A stretch of DNA of 64,000 nucleotides from UBA1731 sp964440985 (lineage in GTDB: Bacteria > Verrucomicrobiota > Kiritimatiellia > RFP12 > UBA1067): NCBI GenBank assembly GCA_964440985.1, contig CAYTWE010000003.1:1-64000 (forward strand). The letters are read 5' to 3'. Below the pieces are notes generated by a model that worked only from the letters and a program-made list of their open reading frames with translations, had not been told where the DNA came from and made no database searches. A program made the translations under genes and the position numbers. Below, piece by piece: positions 8,823-17,436 of the stretch; position 1 is the first letter of the stretch, and every line of letters begins with the position of its first letter.

Positions 8823-9386
8823 TTACACGGCCATCACTTCTGCTTCCTTGACCTTAAGCTCGGCGTCAATCTTGGCGATGCCGTCATCAGTCGCCTTCTG
8901 GATCTTCTCAAGGCCCTGATCGCGTTCATCTTCCGTTATCTTCTTGTCCTTCTCAAGCTTCTTGACGGCATCGTTTGCGTCGCGGCGCACGTTGCGCATC
9001 ACAATCTTCTGATCCTCCGCCTGCTTCTTCGCAACCTTGACGATCTCCTTTCTGCGCTCTTCGTTCAGCTCAGGGATCGTGATGCGAAGCACGCGGCCGT
9101 CGGTCTGCGGGGTGATGCCGAGATTGGCGGCGAGGATTGCCTTGTTCATCTCACCGAGAACGCTCGGATCGAACGGGGCGATCTTGATCTGACGCGGCTC
9201 CGGCGTAGATATTGTGGCGAGATTCTTGATGGGCGTAGGCGCGCCGTAGTAGTCGACCTTCACGCCATCGACGAGCGACGGAGACGCCTTGCCGGTGCGC
9301 AAGCCTGCAAACTGGCTCTTGAGCGTATCGAAACTCTTGGCGATCTTCGCATTGGCGTCCGCCAGCACATCATTAACGTTTTCCAT
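8823..9386 (-). CDS. frr: Ribosome recycling factor
   Basis: A 187-residue RRF, normal length (about 185). With EF-G it splits the post-termination ribosome. Family hallmarks are clear: FDTLKSQFAGLRTGKASPSLVDGV near the start, YYGAPTPIKNLATIS, and the C-terminal helix LEKDKKITEDERDQGLEKIQKATD. The start MENVNDVL at 9386 has GGAG 11 bases upstream; an ATG three codons earlier would leave too little room. A -10 box lies at 9432-9437. pyrH, its common neighbour, is not adjacent. Confidence 0.97.
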   Translation of the reverse strand: MENVNDVLADANAKIAKSFDTLKSQFAGLRTGKASPSLVDGVKVDYYGAPTPIKNLATISTPEPRQIKIAPFDPSVLGEMNKAILAANLGITPQTDGRVLRITIPELNEERRKEIVKVAKKQAEDQKIVMRNVRRDANDAVKKLEKDKKITEDERDQGLEKIQKATDDGIAKIDAELKVKEAEVMAV

Positions 9387-9431
9387 TTGGAACATTTCTC
9401 CGTAAAGTCTTCTCAATCAAAAACAGGCGCG

Positions 9432-9437
9432 ATTATA
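9432..9437 (-). promoter_or_regulatory. -10 box of frr
   Basis: A perfect TATAAT on the minus strand, preceded by CTG. It predicts a leader of about 38 bases with a GGAG ribosome site. Confidence 0.55.
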
Positions 9438-9516
9438 CAGTATTTGAGCCGCAAGCGCAACACCTGCGCACAACGCGGGAGATGCCGGGCAGGCGGCATC
9501 CGCAAATGGTCCCCCG

Positions 9517-9870
9517 TCACACGCATATGAACACGATTCCGGGATTGGGGAACCGCTTGTAGAAGTTCGGAATGCGATACGCCTCGGGAAACGCAAGATA
9601 CTGCGGCGAGAACATGTCACCGGCAAATTCGCCATCAAGGAATCCCCGGATGTGGCACTGGCTTTTGTACTTTCTGCAGGCCGCAAGCACGGCACCCTTG
9701 ATGAGCGCAGTGCCGCCGGACGAGCCGTAGCCCGTTATCACCGCAAACAGGCTCTCCCCGCTGCCACGCGCCGCAGACACGATCCTGTCCAACCGGGCGA
9801 TGGCATCGTCCACATGGGCGCCGCGTGGGTGCAGGTCGTACTCCGGAAGGGTTCTGTCCTTTCTTGGCAT
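9517..9870 (-). CDS. Smr-domain protein
   Basis: A 117-residue protein that is almost only a Smr domain. The two family motifs are present: DLHPRGAHVDDAIARLD (normally DLHG...) and ITGYGSSGGTALIKGAVL (normally HGKG...G.L+..V). Smr domains bind or nick nucleic acids, and stand-alone versions take part in RNA cleavage at stalled ribosomes; the G-Y-G in place of H-G-K-G makes catalysis uncertain. It starts 5 bases after the stop of the Tat TIM-barrel gene, so the two are probably cotranscribed. Confidence 0.8.
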   Translation of the reverse strand: MPRKDRTLPEYDLHPRGAHVDDAIARLDRIVSAARGSGESLFAVITGYGSSGGTALIKGAVLAACRKYKSQCHIRGFLDGEFAGDMFSPQYLAFPEAYRIPNFYKRFPNPGIVFICV

Positions 9871-9875
9871 CCGAC

Positions 9876-10796
9876 CTATCCAAGCTGCGAACGGTAGAAC
9901 TTCAGGTCAGCCGTCGCGCAGCGAATCGCACCTGCCTCGTCCGACGGGAAACTGTAGTCGAAGTGGACGGTGTAGCGCGGCGGAAGCGAATACTGCTTGA
10001 GTATTTCACGATACCGGCCCCACGGCACAATCCCCTCTCCCGCCATGCAGAGGTGTCTGCGCCACATCTTCGGATTGTCCGGCGACGGCTCGAACCAGAA
10101 ATCCTTGAGACAGAGAATGTCGATCCACGGTGCGACAATTCCGACGGAGTGCATCCACGAAGGCCCCGTCTCCGCCTGCGCGTGCATCACGTCATACTGC
10201 ACTCCGACGTACTTAGGATCAAAGTCACGGAGTATCTGCGCGAGATCCCACACCACACTGCCGAAAAGCTCTACCTTCGGGCTGTATGTGCTGTGGTTCT
10301 GGTAGCAGGCCTTGATTCCGGTTCTCCGGGCAAGACGTTCAAGAGACTCGAATCCGCGCCTGATGTCGTCAAGGTTCGCCTGCATCGTCTTTGCAGGGTC
10401 GTACCGGAAGTACGCACCGCGGAAGCTCCTGTAGCCGGCGTCCGCCGCCGCACTGACCATGTCCGCCGCGCCAGGCTCGTCACCGCGCATGAACGAAACC
10501 ACGAGCGACTCGGCCTTCAGCCCGGCGCGTTCGGCGGCAAGCTTCGCGCGCTTCAGGTCGCGCACCGCGTTTGCCGGCTCGATGAAGCCCTTCGGACGCG
10601 CCGTCCACTCCACACCGTCGTAGCCGCACCCCCTTATCAGATCCGCCGCACGGTCATAGTCCTTCAGGAACTGGAACACGCGCGAGAACACATGATACTC
10701 AGGCTTCGTCACTCCAAGATCCGGAACGGTACGCACGGCACAGCCCGCCGCCGCCATCGCCATGGTTCCGATGAAACCCCTTCTGTCCAATTTCAT
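9876..10796 (-). CDS. Tat-exported TIM-barrel protein, xylose isomerase-like
   Basis: A 306-residue protein of the sugar phosphate isomerase/epimerase fold (AP endonuclease family 2). The start at 10796 has AAAGGAGA upstream and opens a twin-arginine signal (KLDRRGFIG) ending in AAAGCA, which may also be a lipobox. The barrel follows from about residue 30: GYDGVEWTARPKGF early on, CYQNHSTY in the middle (a likely metal-binding histidine), then VGVQYDVMHAQAETG and LCLKDFWFE. Such proteins are often exported by PVC bacteria and sit with sugar oxidoreductases. The substrate is unknown. It precedes the Smr gene and follows the CorA-like gene by 38 bases. Confidence 0.85.
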   Translation of the reverse strand: MKLDRRGFIGTMAMAAAGCAVRTVPDLGVTKPEYHVFSRVFQFLKDYDRAADLIRGCGYDGVEWTARPKGFIEPANAVRDLKRAKLAAERAGLKAESLVVSFMRGDEPGAADMVSAAADAGYRSFRGAYFRYDPAKTMQANLDDIRRGFESLERLARRTGIKACYQNHSTYSPKVELFGSVVWDLAQILRDFDPKYVGVQYDVMHAQAETGPSWMHSVGIVAPWIDILCLKDFWFEPSPDNPKMWRRHLCMAGEGIVPWGRYREILKQYSLPPRYTVHFDYSFPSDEAGAIRCATADLKFYRSQLG

Positions 10797-10834
10797 GCAA
10801 GTCTCCTTTCGCCGCCGCATCAGCGGCGCAGCCA

Positions 10835-11803
10835 TCAGAATATGCGCCGCTTCCTCAGATACACGAGCAGGGCGCTTATCGCCACAAGCACCGCCGCGCA
10901 TATTCCGGACAGCACCCAGAACACCCATTCCCCGCCCTGCTGCGGATCGTGCACAAACGGCAGATTGACGTTCATGCCGAACGCCGACGTTATGACGGTC
11001 GGCACCGCGAGGAATATCGTCGCCACCGCCAACCACTTCATCACACGGTTCAGGTTGTTGTTTATGACCGATGCGAACGTATCCATCGTGCCGTTCAAGA
11101 CCGCCGCATGTATCGTCGCCGTCTCAAGCGCCTGCTGGTACTCGACCTCCGCATCGTCAAGCATATCCCGGTCATCCTCAGTCATGTTGAGCTGCCGGGC
11201 GTGGTCGAGGCGGTTGATGAGAATGTTGTCCGCCTTCAGCGATGTGGAGAAGTAGACCAGGGCCTTCTGATAGGTGAGCAACTTCAACAGGGCCTCGTTC
11301 GATATCGATTCGTGAAGATCGTCCTCAAGGTTCTCCGTCTTGGCGTGCATATCGCGGAGATACCGCAGGAACAGCACCGCAGCGTGCCACAGAAGCCTGA
11401 AAAGGAAGCGGTTGCTGTCGCTCGGCGGACATATTCGCCTTATCTGGTCGAGAAACGCCGCCGTGACGGGCGTCGGCTGAGAGCAGATCGTTATCACCGA
11501 CTGGCCGAAGAGAACGACGCCAAGCGGTATCGTCTCGTACGGAAGCACCGTCTCGTCATCCTCATCCCCCCTCACCGGATACGGAACATGGACGATCACG
11601 AGCGACACGCCGTCTTCGTTCTCGAAGCGCGGACGCTCCTCCCGGTCAAGAGGGTCGGTCAGGAAGTCCCTCGGAATCTTGGAAAAGGAGAGAACCTGCT
11701 CAAGTTCGGCGGTCGTGGGCTCGGAAAGGTTAACCCAGCAAGAGGACGAAAAGCCATCCGTCTCCTTGAGACCTCCGTTCTCCCATCTGTAGATGGTCAT
11801 CAT
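10835..11803 (-). CDS. corA: CorA-family divalent cation channel
   Basis: A 322-residue protein of the CorA family, which moves Mg2+ (some members Co2+, Ni2+ or Zn2+) across the inner membrane as a pentamer. The signature GMN is in SAFGMNVNLPF at the end of the first of two C-terminal membrane segments (WLAVATIFLAVPTVITSAF, then VFWVLSGICAAVLVAISAL). The long N-terminal cytoplasmic domain and the helix bundle that forms the funnel are present. The start has AAAGGAGGG upstream. Subfamily specificity cannot be read from the sequence. Confidence 0.93.
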   Translation of the reverse strand: MMTIYRWENGGLKETDGFSSSCWVNLSEPTTAELEQVLSFSKIPRDFLTDPLDREERPRFENEDGVSLVIVHVPYPVRGDEDDETVLPYETIPLGVVLFGQSVITICSQPTPVTAAFLDQIRRICPPSDSNRFLFRLLWHAAVLFLRYLRDMHAKTENLEDDLHESISNEALLKLLTYQKALVYFSTSLKADNILINRLDHARQLNMTEDDRDMLDDAEVEYQQALETATIHAAVLNGTMDTFASVINNNLNRVMKWLAVATIFLAVPTVITSAFGMNVNLPFVHDPQQGGEWVFWVLSGICAAVLVAISALLVYLRKRRIF

Positions 11804-11840
11804 CCTTCAAGCCCTCCTTTCCGTGTGAAAAAACTGGCGG

Positions 11841-11849
11841 AGTTTATCA
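11841..11849 (-). promoter_or_regulatory. Probable extended -10 promoter of corA
   Basis: The minus strand reads TGATAAACT: a TGn and four of six -10 bases. It lies just past the stop of the dihaem peroxidase gene, at the right distance from the corA ribosome site. Confidence 0.4.
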
Positions 11850-12758
11850 CAAACAACGCAAAAACGCCAACAGCGAAAGCCGGGCTTTTTCGTCTTCCTC
11901 GAAATCGCTATCCGGCATCATGGCAACTGCCGCCGCAAGATCGGTGTAGAGGCGACCGTTCGCCTGGTAGACGCGCCGCCGGGAAAGACCGCGCAGCGAC
12001 GGCACCCTCATGCCGTCGTCCGTGATTACGCGGGTGCCGAGCGACGGACCGGAATGGCATCTTGCGCAGTTCCGCGCCTTGAAGTGCCCGAAGCCCTGAA
12101 GCTGCTCTGCGGAAAGAGCGTCGCGTCCGCTGCAGAACCGGTCGAACGGACTGTTGCCCGTCATGAGCGTGCGCGAATAGTTCACGATCGCGTCCACAAG
12201 GTTAGTCCCGGCAAGCCCACCCTCACCGTAGCAGTTCTCGAACCTCTTGCGGATGCGTCCATCCTCCGCAAGACGCGCCACGGCGTTGGAAAGCGTCTTT
12301 GCGCCCAGGAACCTGTCATCCTCAATCATCCTCTGCACAAGCAGCGGGAAGTTGGACACGGAGCCGTCATGCAGATAGAACCTGCCGAACAGGGCGTTCA
12401 TCGCAGGGCGCGTGAACACGCCGCCGTGCAGCATCCCATCCGCCCCGCCTTCGGTAAGCGGGTGGCATACGCCGCACGAACGGCCGTCCCGCCCCATCCT
12501 GGTGCAGTTGAACATGGCCGACCCAACTCCGGCGGCGGAGATGTCGTACGGCACACGCGACGGAAGCTGAACGAACTCCTTGGCGCCGGCGACATCGATG
12601 CCCCATCCGGCATATTCGGACGAAAGATCCTCCGGCACGTACGCATGGCGCTTACCGGTAGTCATGCGGTTGAAGAGAAAGCACAGCCCGACGGCCACCG
12701 CCGCCAGCGCATATGCCGAGTATATCCACACATACTTCCGCTTCATGGCTCTGATCAT
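11847..12758 (-). CDS. Dihaem cytochrome c peroxidase-like protein
   Basis: A 303-residue protein with an N-terminal membrane anchor or uncleaved signal (YSAYALAAVAVGLCFLF) and two c-type haem motifs, CGVCH at 95-99 and CARCH at 231-235, in the arrangement of the CcpA/MauG family. The conserved middle segment (FTRPAMNALFGRFYLHDGSV) and the RVPSLRGLSRR segment are also present. Classical members reduce hydrogen peroxide with electrons from a small cytochrome in the periplasm; MauG-like members oxidise other substrates. The start at 12758 overlaps the glycosyltransferase stop (ATGA); an ATG at 12746 is an alternative with better spacing to GAGGT. No cytochrome c maturation genes lie nearby. Confidence 0.88.
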   Translation of the reverse strand: MIRAMKRKYVWIYSAYALAAVAVGLCFLFNRMTTGKRHAYVPEDLSSEYAGWGIDVAGAKEFVQLPSRVPYDISAAGVGSAMFNCTRMGRDGRSCGVCHPLTEGGADGMLHGGVFTRPAMNALFGRFYLHDGSVSNFPLLVQRMIEDDRFLGAKTLSNAVARLAEDGRIRKRFENCYGEGGLAGTNLVDAIVNYSRTLMTGNSPFDRFCSGRDALSAEQLQGFGHFKARNCARCHSGPSLGTRVITDDGMRVPSLRGLSRRRVYQANGRLYTDLAAAVAMMPDSDFEEDEKARLSLLAFLRCL

Positions 12759-13831
12759 ACCTCACGACCGACGACATCAGAGAGTATGCCGGCGAGCTGA
12801 CGCTCTATCACCGGCATTGAAAGATGCCTTTCGAAGAAGTCCCGCGCAGCCGCGAAATACGAATCGCGGTTCGCCCAGTCGTCACGGTATGCACGGACGG
12901 CATCGGCTATCGCCTGTGCATCTCCGGGCGGAACGAACTTGATGGCCTTGCAATCCCTGGCCGCCTGCGGATAGCCGGTGCAGTATTCGTTCACCGTAGG
13001 CCGACAGCACGCCATGCACTCGTACACCTTGTTGCCGATGACGCGTGCCGCCTTTGCCGTTGTGCCGAACACGCCCAGCACCACATCATGCGCCGCAATC
13101 ACCTTCGGCACCTCAACATACGGCACCTTGTCGAGAAACCTTACGTTTCTTATTCCGGCGGCCTTCGCCTCTGTGGCGGCCTTGTACGCGCCCCATCCGA
13201 GAAAATCCCACTGAATGCCGTCATCCTGCGTCATGCGGGCGGCCTCGACTATGTATTCCGTCCCGTGCAGCGGCAGGTACGCGCCATGATAGAGAACGCG
13301 GAACGGCGGCGTTGCGACCGGGACATCCGTCTGCGGCCTGAACACGGTCTCGTCTGTGCCGGTGAGAAGCACACGCAGGCGTTCACGCGGAACGCCAAGG
13401 TTTTCGGCGCAGAAATCCACATGGCAGCTGGTGTCCCAGCAGACAAGATCCGGGGCGGCCATCATTCTGCGTTCGCGGGCGAGAAGCCTCTTCGCACGCG
13501 GCTCGTCCGCGCTCCACTTCATCTGCTCAAGCACCTTCTTGTCCCACGCCGATATCATGGGATCGAATATGACGGGTATCCCGCGCCTGTGCGCCCACCG
13601 GCACGCCGCAAGCACGTCGCGCTGCCGAGCCACCGGCACCCACACGAGGTCGGGATTCGCCCTGAACTGGAGCCCCCTGAAAAACGCCTCGACGTCGCCG
13701 AAGCGCGGCCACACCTTGACGAAGAAGAAATCGACCTCCCAGCCAAGTTTCCGGAAAAGCGAGATGTACACCCGGTTGCGGGAATATCCCGGATCGAACC
13801 TTCCCCACCACAACACTCGCTTCGCCGCCAT
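12755..13831 (-). CDS. Glycosyltransferase, GT-B fold (GT4-like)
   Basis: A 358-residue sugar transferase. The start at 13831 has a strong GGGGAGG site. It has the two-domain GT-B layout: N-terminal half with VLWWGRFDPGYSRNRVYISL, and a C-terminal nucleotide-sugar domain starting at FRVLYHGAYLPLHGTEYIVE, with the typical IGNKVYECMACCRPTV segment where the nucleotide-binding glutamate sits. The end (IERQLAGIL) is typical of GT4. Acceptor and donor are unknown; surface polysaccharide or glycoconjugate synthesis is likely. Middle gene of the S1-glycosyltransferase-peroxidase unit. Confidence 0.85.
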   Translation of the reverse strand: MAAKRVLWWGRFDPGYSRNRVYISLFRKLGWEVDFFFVKVWPRFGDVEAFFRGLQFRANPDLVWVPVARQRDVLAACRWAHRRGIPVIFDPMISAWDKKVLEQMKWSADEPRAKRLLARERRMMAAPDLVCWDTSCHVDFCAENLGVPRERLRVLLTGTDETVFRPQTDVPVATPPFRVLYHGAYLPLHGTEYIVEAARMTQDDGIQWDFLGWGAYKAATEAKAAGIRNVRFLDKVPYVEVPKVIAAHDVVLGVFGTTAKAARVIGNKVYECMACCRPTVNEYCTGYPQAARDCKAIKFVPPGDAQAIADAVRAYRDDWANRDSYFAAARDFFERHLSMPVIERQLAGILSDVVGREV

Positions 13832-13845
13832 CTCAACCTCCCCGG

Positions 13846-14688
13846 TCAGAGCGCGTCGAACGCACCGGACGTGAACCGTTCGCCTGCGGCATTCACCTTG
13901 GCCATCTCGGCGGCAAGGTCTATCGCAGGGGCCTCCGGCTCGGCGGCATCGCCCTTGCGCGGCTTCAACGGCTTCGCCTGGCACTCGCGGATGGAAAGCG
14001 ATATCCTGTCGCGTTCCCAATCCACGGAGAGGACCTTCACGGTCACATAATCGCCCGGCTTCACGTAATTCTCCGGAGACATCACCTTGTCCCACGAAAT
14101 CTCACGCACCGGCACAAGCCCCTCCATGCCGCCGATATTGACGAACGCGCCGAACGGCAGCACCTTCGTCACAAGCCCGTTGAGCGTCTGCCCCTCCTCA
14201 AGGGTGCCACGCAGTTCGTCCTTCAGAGCCTGCTGCTCAAGCTCAAGCTCGGCGCGCCGGCTGACGACAAGATTGACGCCGCGGTCGTCCGCACTGTACT
14301 CCTGCACCTGAAAGAGCAGCGTCTCGCCGACATACACTGCGCCTGGCTTGCGGTAGCGGTCGATCTGGCTGAACGGACAGAACGCACGCTGCCCCTTGAC
14401 CGTCACCTCGTAACCGCCCTTGACCTCCTTCTCGACCTTTCCCTCAACAGGGTCGCCGGCCTCGAACGCCGCTTTGATGGACGCCTCAAGCGGACTCTTC
14501 TTCACTTCATCCTCAGCCGCCGTCTCCTCAATCTCACCGGCAGCCGTCTTGAGCGCCGCACGACGCTTCTCCGGATCGGACTCCACGCTCTTGAAATCGT
14601 TGAAGGAACCGGGGAACTTGAACCCCGGACGAAACGTCTTCATCTGGTCGCTGACCATTGCGCCGAAATCGAACTTCTCTTCGCTCAT
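13846..14688 (-). CDS. S1-domain RNA-binding protein (two S1 domains)
   Basis: A 280-residue protein with two S1 domains: about 78-150 (EGKVEKEVKGGYEVTVKG) and about 165-240 (NGLVTKVLPFGAFVNIGG, then VKVLSVDWERDRISLS). Before them lies a charged segment of about 75 residues. Canonical ribosomal protein S1 has four to six S1 domains, so this is a shorter S1 homologue; it could be the organism's S1-like ribosome factor or a separate RNA-binding protein. There is no clear Shine-Dalgarno sequence (the leader reads CAACAGGCAACAGATTCAAC), a trait shared with rpsA mRNAs in several bacteria. It has its own promoter at 14724-14732 and leads the operon. Confidence 0.85.
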   Translation of the reverse strand: MSEEKFDFGAMVSDQMKTFRPGFKFPGSFNDFKSVESDPEKRRAALKTAAGEIEETAAEDEVKKSPLEASIKAAFEAGDPVEGKVEKEVKGGYEVTVKGQRAFCPFSQIDRYRKPGAVYVGETLLFQVQEYSADDRGVNLVVSRRAELELEQQALKDELRGTLEEGQTLNGLVTKVLPFGAFVNIGGMEGLVPVREISWDKVMSPENYVKPGDYVTVKVLSVDWERDRISLSIRECQAKPLKPRKGDAAEPEAPAIDLAAEMAKVNAAGERFTSGAFDAL

Positions 14689-14723
14689 GTTGAATCTGTT
14701 GCCTGTTGTTTTAATGAGGTTGG

Positions 14724-14732
14724 ATTATACCA
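14724..14732 (-). promoter_or_regulatory. Extended -10 promoter of the S1-domain operon
   Basis: The minus strand reads TGGTATAAT within TGTGGTATAATCC, the most common promoter form in this window. The expected start is about 29 bases before the ATG. Confidence 0.7.
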
Positions 14733-14739
14733 CAAACCG

Positions 14740-15972
14740 CTATTTCTTCGGCTCGGGGGCTGTACCCTTGTTCTTGTTGCGCTGCGGCATCTTGGGCTTG
14801 AACGGATTGACCGCCCCGTTGCCGCCCGCCGCAGCCGTGCGGGATGTCGCATAGCCGATGATCGCCTCCTTGCCGTCAAGCTCGTCGAGACCGACAAGCT
14901 GCGTGAACGACGCATCCGATATGCCCTCCTTCACGAGATGGAACTTCATGCCGCTCTCGCCGTCAGGCAGCCAGATCTTCCGGCCACGCGGCAGCTCGCC
15001 GCCGGCGGCTGCCTTCGCCGCCTGGAAGTCGGATTCGTTCGGCCGGAACCGCAGGGCGGCCGAGCTGACGGCCACCACATCCTCCGCCCGCGCCGTCTCG
15101 ACGGATATGTTCGCCGTCATGCCGGGAAAAAGCATCGACTCCGGATCGTCGTTCGCCGCATCGATTATTATCGGATACGTTACGACGTTGTTCTCGGTCG
15201 CCGCAGCAAGGCGTACCTGGCGCACCTTGCCGCGAAACTTCTTTCGGTATGCGTCGGCGGTGAAGGTCACCTCCTGCCCTTCACGTATCATCCCGACATC
15301 CGCCTCAGGCACAGTGGCCTCCACCTGGATGCGGCTCAGATCCTCCGCAATCGTCAAGAGCGGCACTGCGTTCATCGACGACACGACGGTCTGCCCTTCA
15401 TCCACGCTGCGCTCGATCACTGTGCCGTCGACCGGCGACACGATTGTGCAGTAGTCGAGGTTCGCCTTCGTCTGGCTCACGCTTGCGCGGCTCTGCTCCA
15501 CCTGCGCCCTGGCCTGGTCGAGCGCGGCGACCGCCGTGTCACGCGCCTCAAGCGCACTGTCGTAGTCGGCGACGGAGGCGAGCTGCTTTTTGGACAGAGC
15601 CTCCTTTCTCGCAAGCGTCTTCTCCGCAAGGCTGAGTGCGGCCTCGCACTTCTTGACGTTCGCCTCGTTCGCGTGCAGCTGGGCGAGTGCGCTCTTGTAC
15701 TGCGCATCGTAGACCTGCGGGTCGATGAGCGCGACAACCTGGCCGTTGGTCACGAGCGAGTTGTAGTCCACGAAAAGCTTGATGATCTTTCCGTTCACCT
15801 GCGCACCGACCTCAACCTTCTTGACCGGCTCGACCGTCCCCGTCGCCTCGACCGTCTTCACGATGTCCGTGCGCGTTATCGGCGAGAGCCTGTACTTCGG
15901 CCCCTCCTTCTTCGCGAACTGTTCGCCGCAACCGGCGATCGCCACCAAGGCCAATGCAACCAAAATCCTCAT
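14740..15972 (-). CDS. Periplasmic adaptor (membrane fusion) lipoprotein, MacA-like
   Basis: A 410-residue adaptor that would link an inner-membrane exporter to an outer-membrane channel. The start at 15972 has GGAGGG five bases upstream and opens a lipoprotein signal (MRILVALALVAIAGC). The HlyD/MacA order is clear: VEATGTVEPVKKVEVGAQV and the first half of the lipoyl domain, a long coiled coil (residues about 85-170, SALAQLHANEANVKKCEAAL), the second lipoyl half (IVSPVDGTVIERSV), then the beta-barrel and membrane-proximal domains. The TolC-like gene precedes it with a small overlap to an upstream in-frame ATG. No MacB or RND permease lies next to it. Confidence 0.92.
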   Translation of the reverse strand: MRILVALALVAIAGCGEQFAKKEGPKYRLSPITRTDIVKTVEATGTVEPVKKVEVGAQVNGKIIKLFVDYNSLVTNGQVVALIDPQVYDAQYKSALAQLHANEANVKKCEAALSLAEKTLARKEALSKKQLASVADYDSALEARDTAVAALDQARAQVEQSRASVSQTKANLDYCTIVSPVDGTVIERSVDEGQTVVSSMNAVPLLTIAEDLSRIQVEATVPEADVGMIREGQEVTFTADAYRKKFRGKVRQVRLAAATENNVVTYPIIIDAANDDPESMLFPGMTANISVETARAEDVVAVSSAALRFRPNESDFQAAKAAAGGELPRGRKIWLPDGESGMKFHLVKEGISDASFTQLVGLDELDGKEAIIGYATSRTAAAGGNGAVNPFKPKMPQRNKNKGTAPEPKK

Positions 15973-15988
15973 CTTGCCCTCCATGACA

Positions 15989-17419
15989 TCATTCATCACG
16001 CTCCTGCACCGTCTGATGGCAGTACATTGGCGCACCGCCGACAAGGCGCAGGATGCGCACCTCCGCAAGCTGCCCCTCGTAGAACGCCTTAACACGCTGG
16101 CCGAGAGCCTCCGCGTAGTCCGCCACCGCGTCGGCGTAGTCTATGCGAGACGCATCGCCCACCCGGTACTGCTCGTCGGCGACGCGAAGGTTTTCACGCG
16201 ACTGGCGGACAGATGTGCGGGCGGCGGCGAGCGATGCGGCGGAGTTGTCCCGCTCCGCAATCGCGACGGATAGATCCCGCGACAGGGAAAGTTCCGCCGT
16301 CTCCACGTCCATGGCCGCCGAACGCATCCGCACAACGGCGGCATCCACGGCCGTCGTCTTGCGCCATCCGAGAAACAGGCTCTGCGCCGCATCGAACGCC
16401 CAGCTCCAGTTCCACGCAGGATCGGCGAAGTTGAACGAACTCGAAAGCTTCAGCTCCGGGAAGAGGTCGGCGACAGCCCAATCGACGTCGTTTATCGCAG
16501 CCCTGAGCTGCGCCCGCTTCGCCATGAGGGCAGGCGAGTTTGTGCGGGCGTAGACAAGCGCGTCAGCGGAGGTGAACGCCGTCGGCTCGAACTCCATGAG
16601 TGTGGCGTCAAGCCCGGACTCAGCGACTTCCAGCACCTCTTCGCGTGATGCACGGTCGACCGGAAGCCCAAGCGCCCGAAGGAACTCCGCAGCGGCGGTC
16701 ACCGCACTGTTCGAGGCGGCGATGCGCGTCTGCACCGCCTCGGAGAGGTCAAGACGCGCCCGAAGGACGTCAAGCAGCTTCGCCTCGCCGTTGGCGTACC
16801 TGTTTGTCGCCTGCGTGAGATGCTGTGCACACCCCCACTCGTTCGTGCGGGCAACGTCAAGGAGAGCATCGTCCATGAGCAGAGTGAAATACGATGTCGC
16901 GACATCCTCGAAAACCCCAAGCCGCGTCTCAGCGAGGGACGTCTCGGCGGCGACCAGATCCTCGCACGCCGCCTTGAAGCTTGCATCGTAGCGTCCGAAG
17001 TCCACAAGAAGCATCTCAAGTCCCACGCTCCCTTTGAAGCGTCCGGAATTGTGCCATGAGAAGTGTGAGCCTCCATTGGCGGTGGACTGTCCGTAGCCGG
17101 CGGACGCGGTGAGGTTCGGCATGAACGGCTTGGCGCTCTCCACAGTCCTGATCGCCATCATCCGCTCCTCGACCGCCAGCAGCGCAGAGACGACCTCCGG
17201 ACGGTTGGTCATGGCGAAGTCCACGAAATCCGGAAGCTCGAATCCGGCAAGGTTCACGCGGGGCAGCGACGGTGCGCCACAGGGCTGGGCGGCATCGGAC
17301 ACCTCCGACTTCGCCATCTCGGCGTTCCGCACGGTTCCGCAGGCCGCTGCAAGGAATGCCGCCGCGAATGGCGCCACATACAGCACCGATCTTGCGATGA
17401 GAAGCAGACTGCGGCTCAT
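15989..17419 (-). CDS. TolC-family outer-membrane efflux lipoprotein
   Basis: A 476-residue outer-membrane factor. It starts with a signal that ends in a lipobox (FLAAAC), as in NodT/OprM-type members, and then shows the duplicated helical layout of TolC (two outer_membrane_efflux repeats, about 65-260 and 275-455). The coiled, Ala-rich helices near ETAELSLSRDLSVAIAERD and VADYAEALGQRVKAFYEG are typical. The start has AAAGGAG. It lies 17 bases behind gyrB and directly ahead of the MacA-like adaptor. Confidence 0.92.
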   Translation of the reverse strand: MSRSLLLIARSVLYVAPFAAAFLAAACGTVRNAEMAKSEVSDAAQPCGAPSLPRVNLAGFELPDFVDFAMTNRPEVVSALLAVEERMMAIRTVESAKPFMPNLTASAGYGQSTANGGSHFSWHNSGRFKGSVGLEMLLVDFGRYDASFKAACEDLVAAETSLAETRLGVFEDVATSYFTLLMDDALLDVARTNEWGCAQHLTQATNRYANGEAKLLDVLRARLDLSEAVQTRIAASNSAVTAAAEFLRALGLPVDRASREEVLEVAESGLDATLMEFEPTAFTSADALVYARTNSPALMAKRAQLRAAINDVDWAVADLFPELKLSSSFNFADPAWNWSWAFDAAQSLFLGWRKTTAVDAAVVRMRSAAMDVETAELSLSRDLSVAIAERDNSAASLAAARTSVRQSRENLRVADEQYRVGDASRIDYADAVADYAEALGQRVKAFYEGQLAEVRILRLVGGAPMYCHQTVQERDE

Positions 17420-17436
17420 GCGGCGGCTCCTTTCCG

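Noticed and set aside
9484..9516. Hairpin downstream of the Smr gene as a terminator
   Set aside because: A 7-bp stem is present (GATGCCG/CGGCATC), but there is no T-run after it.
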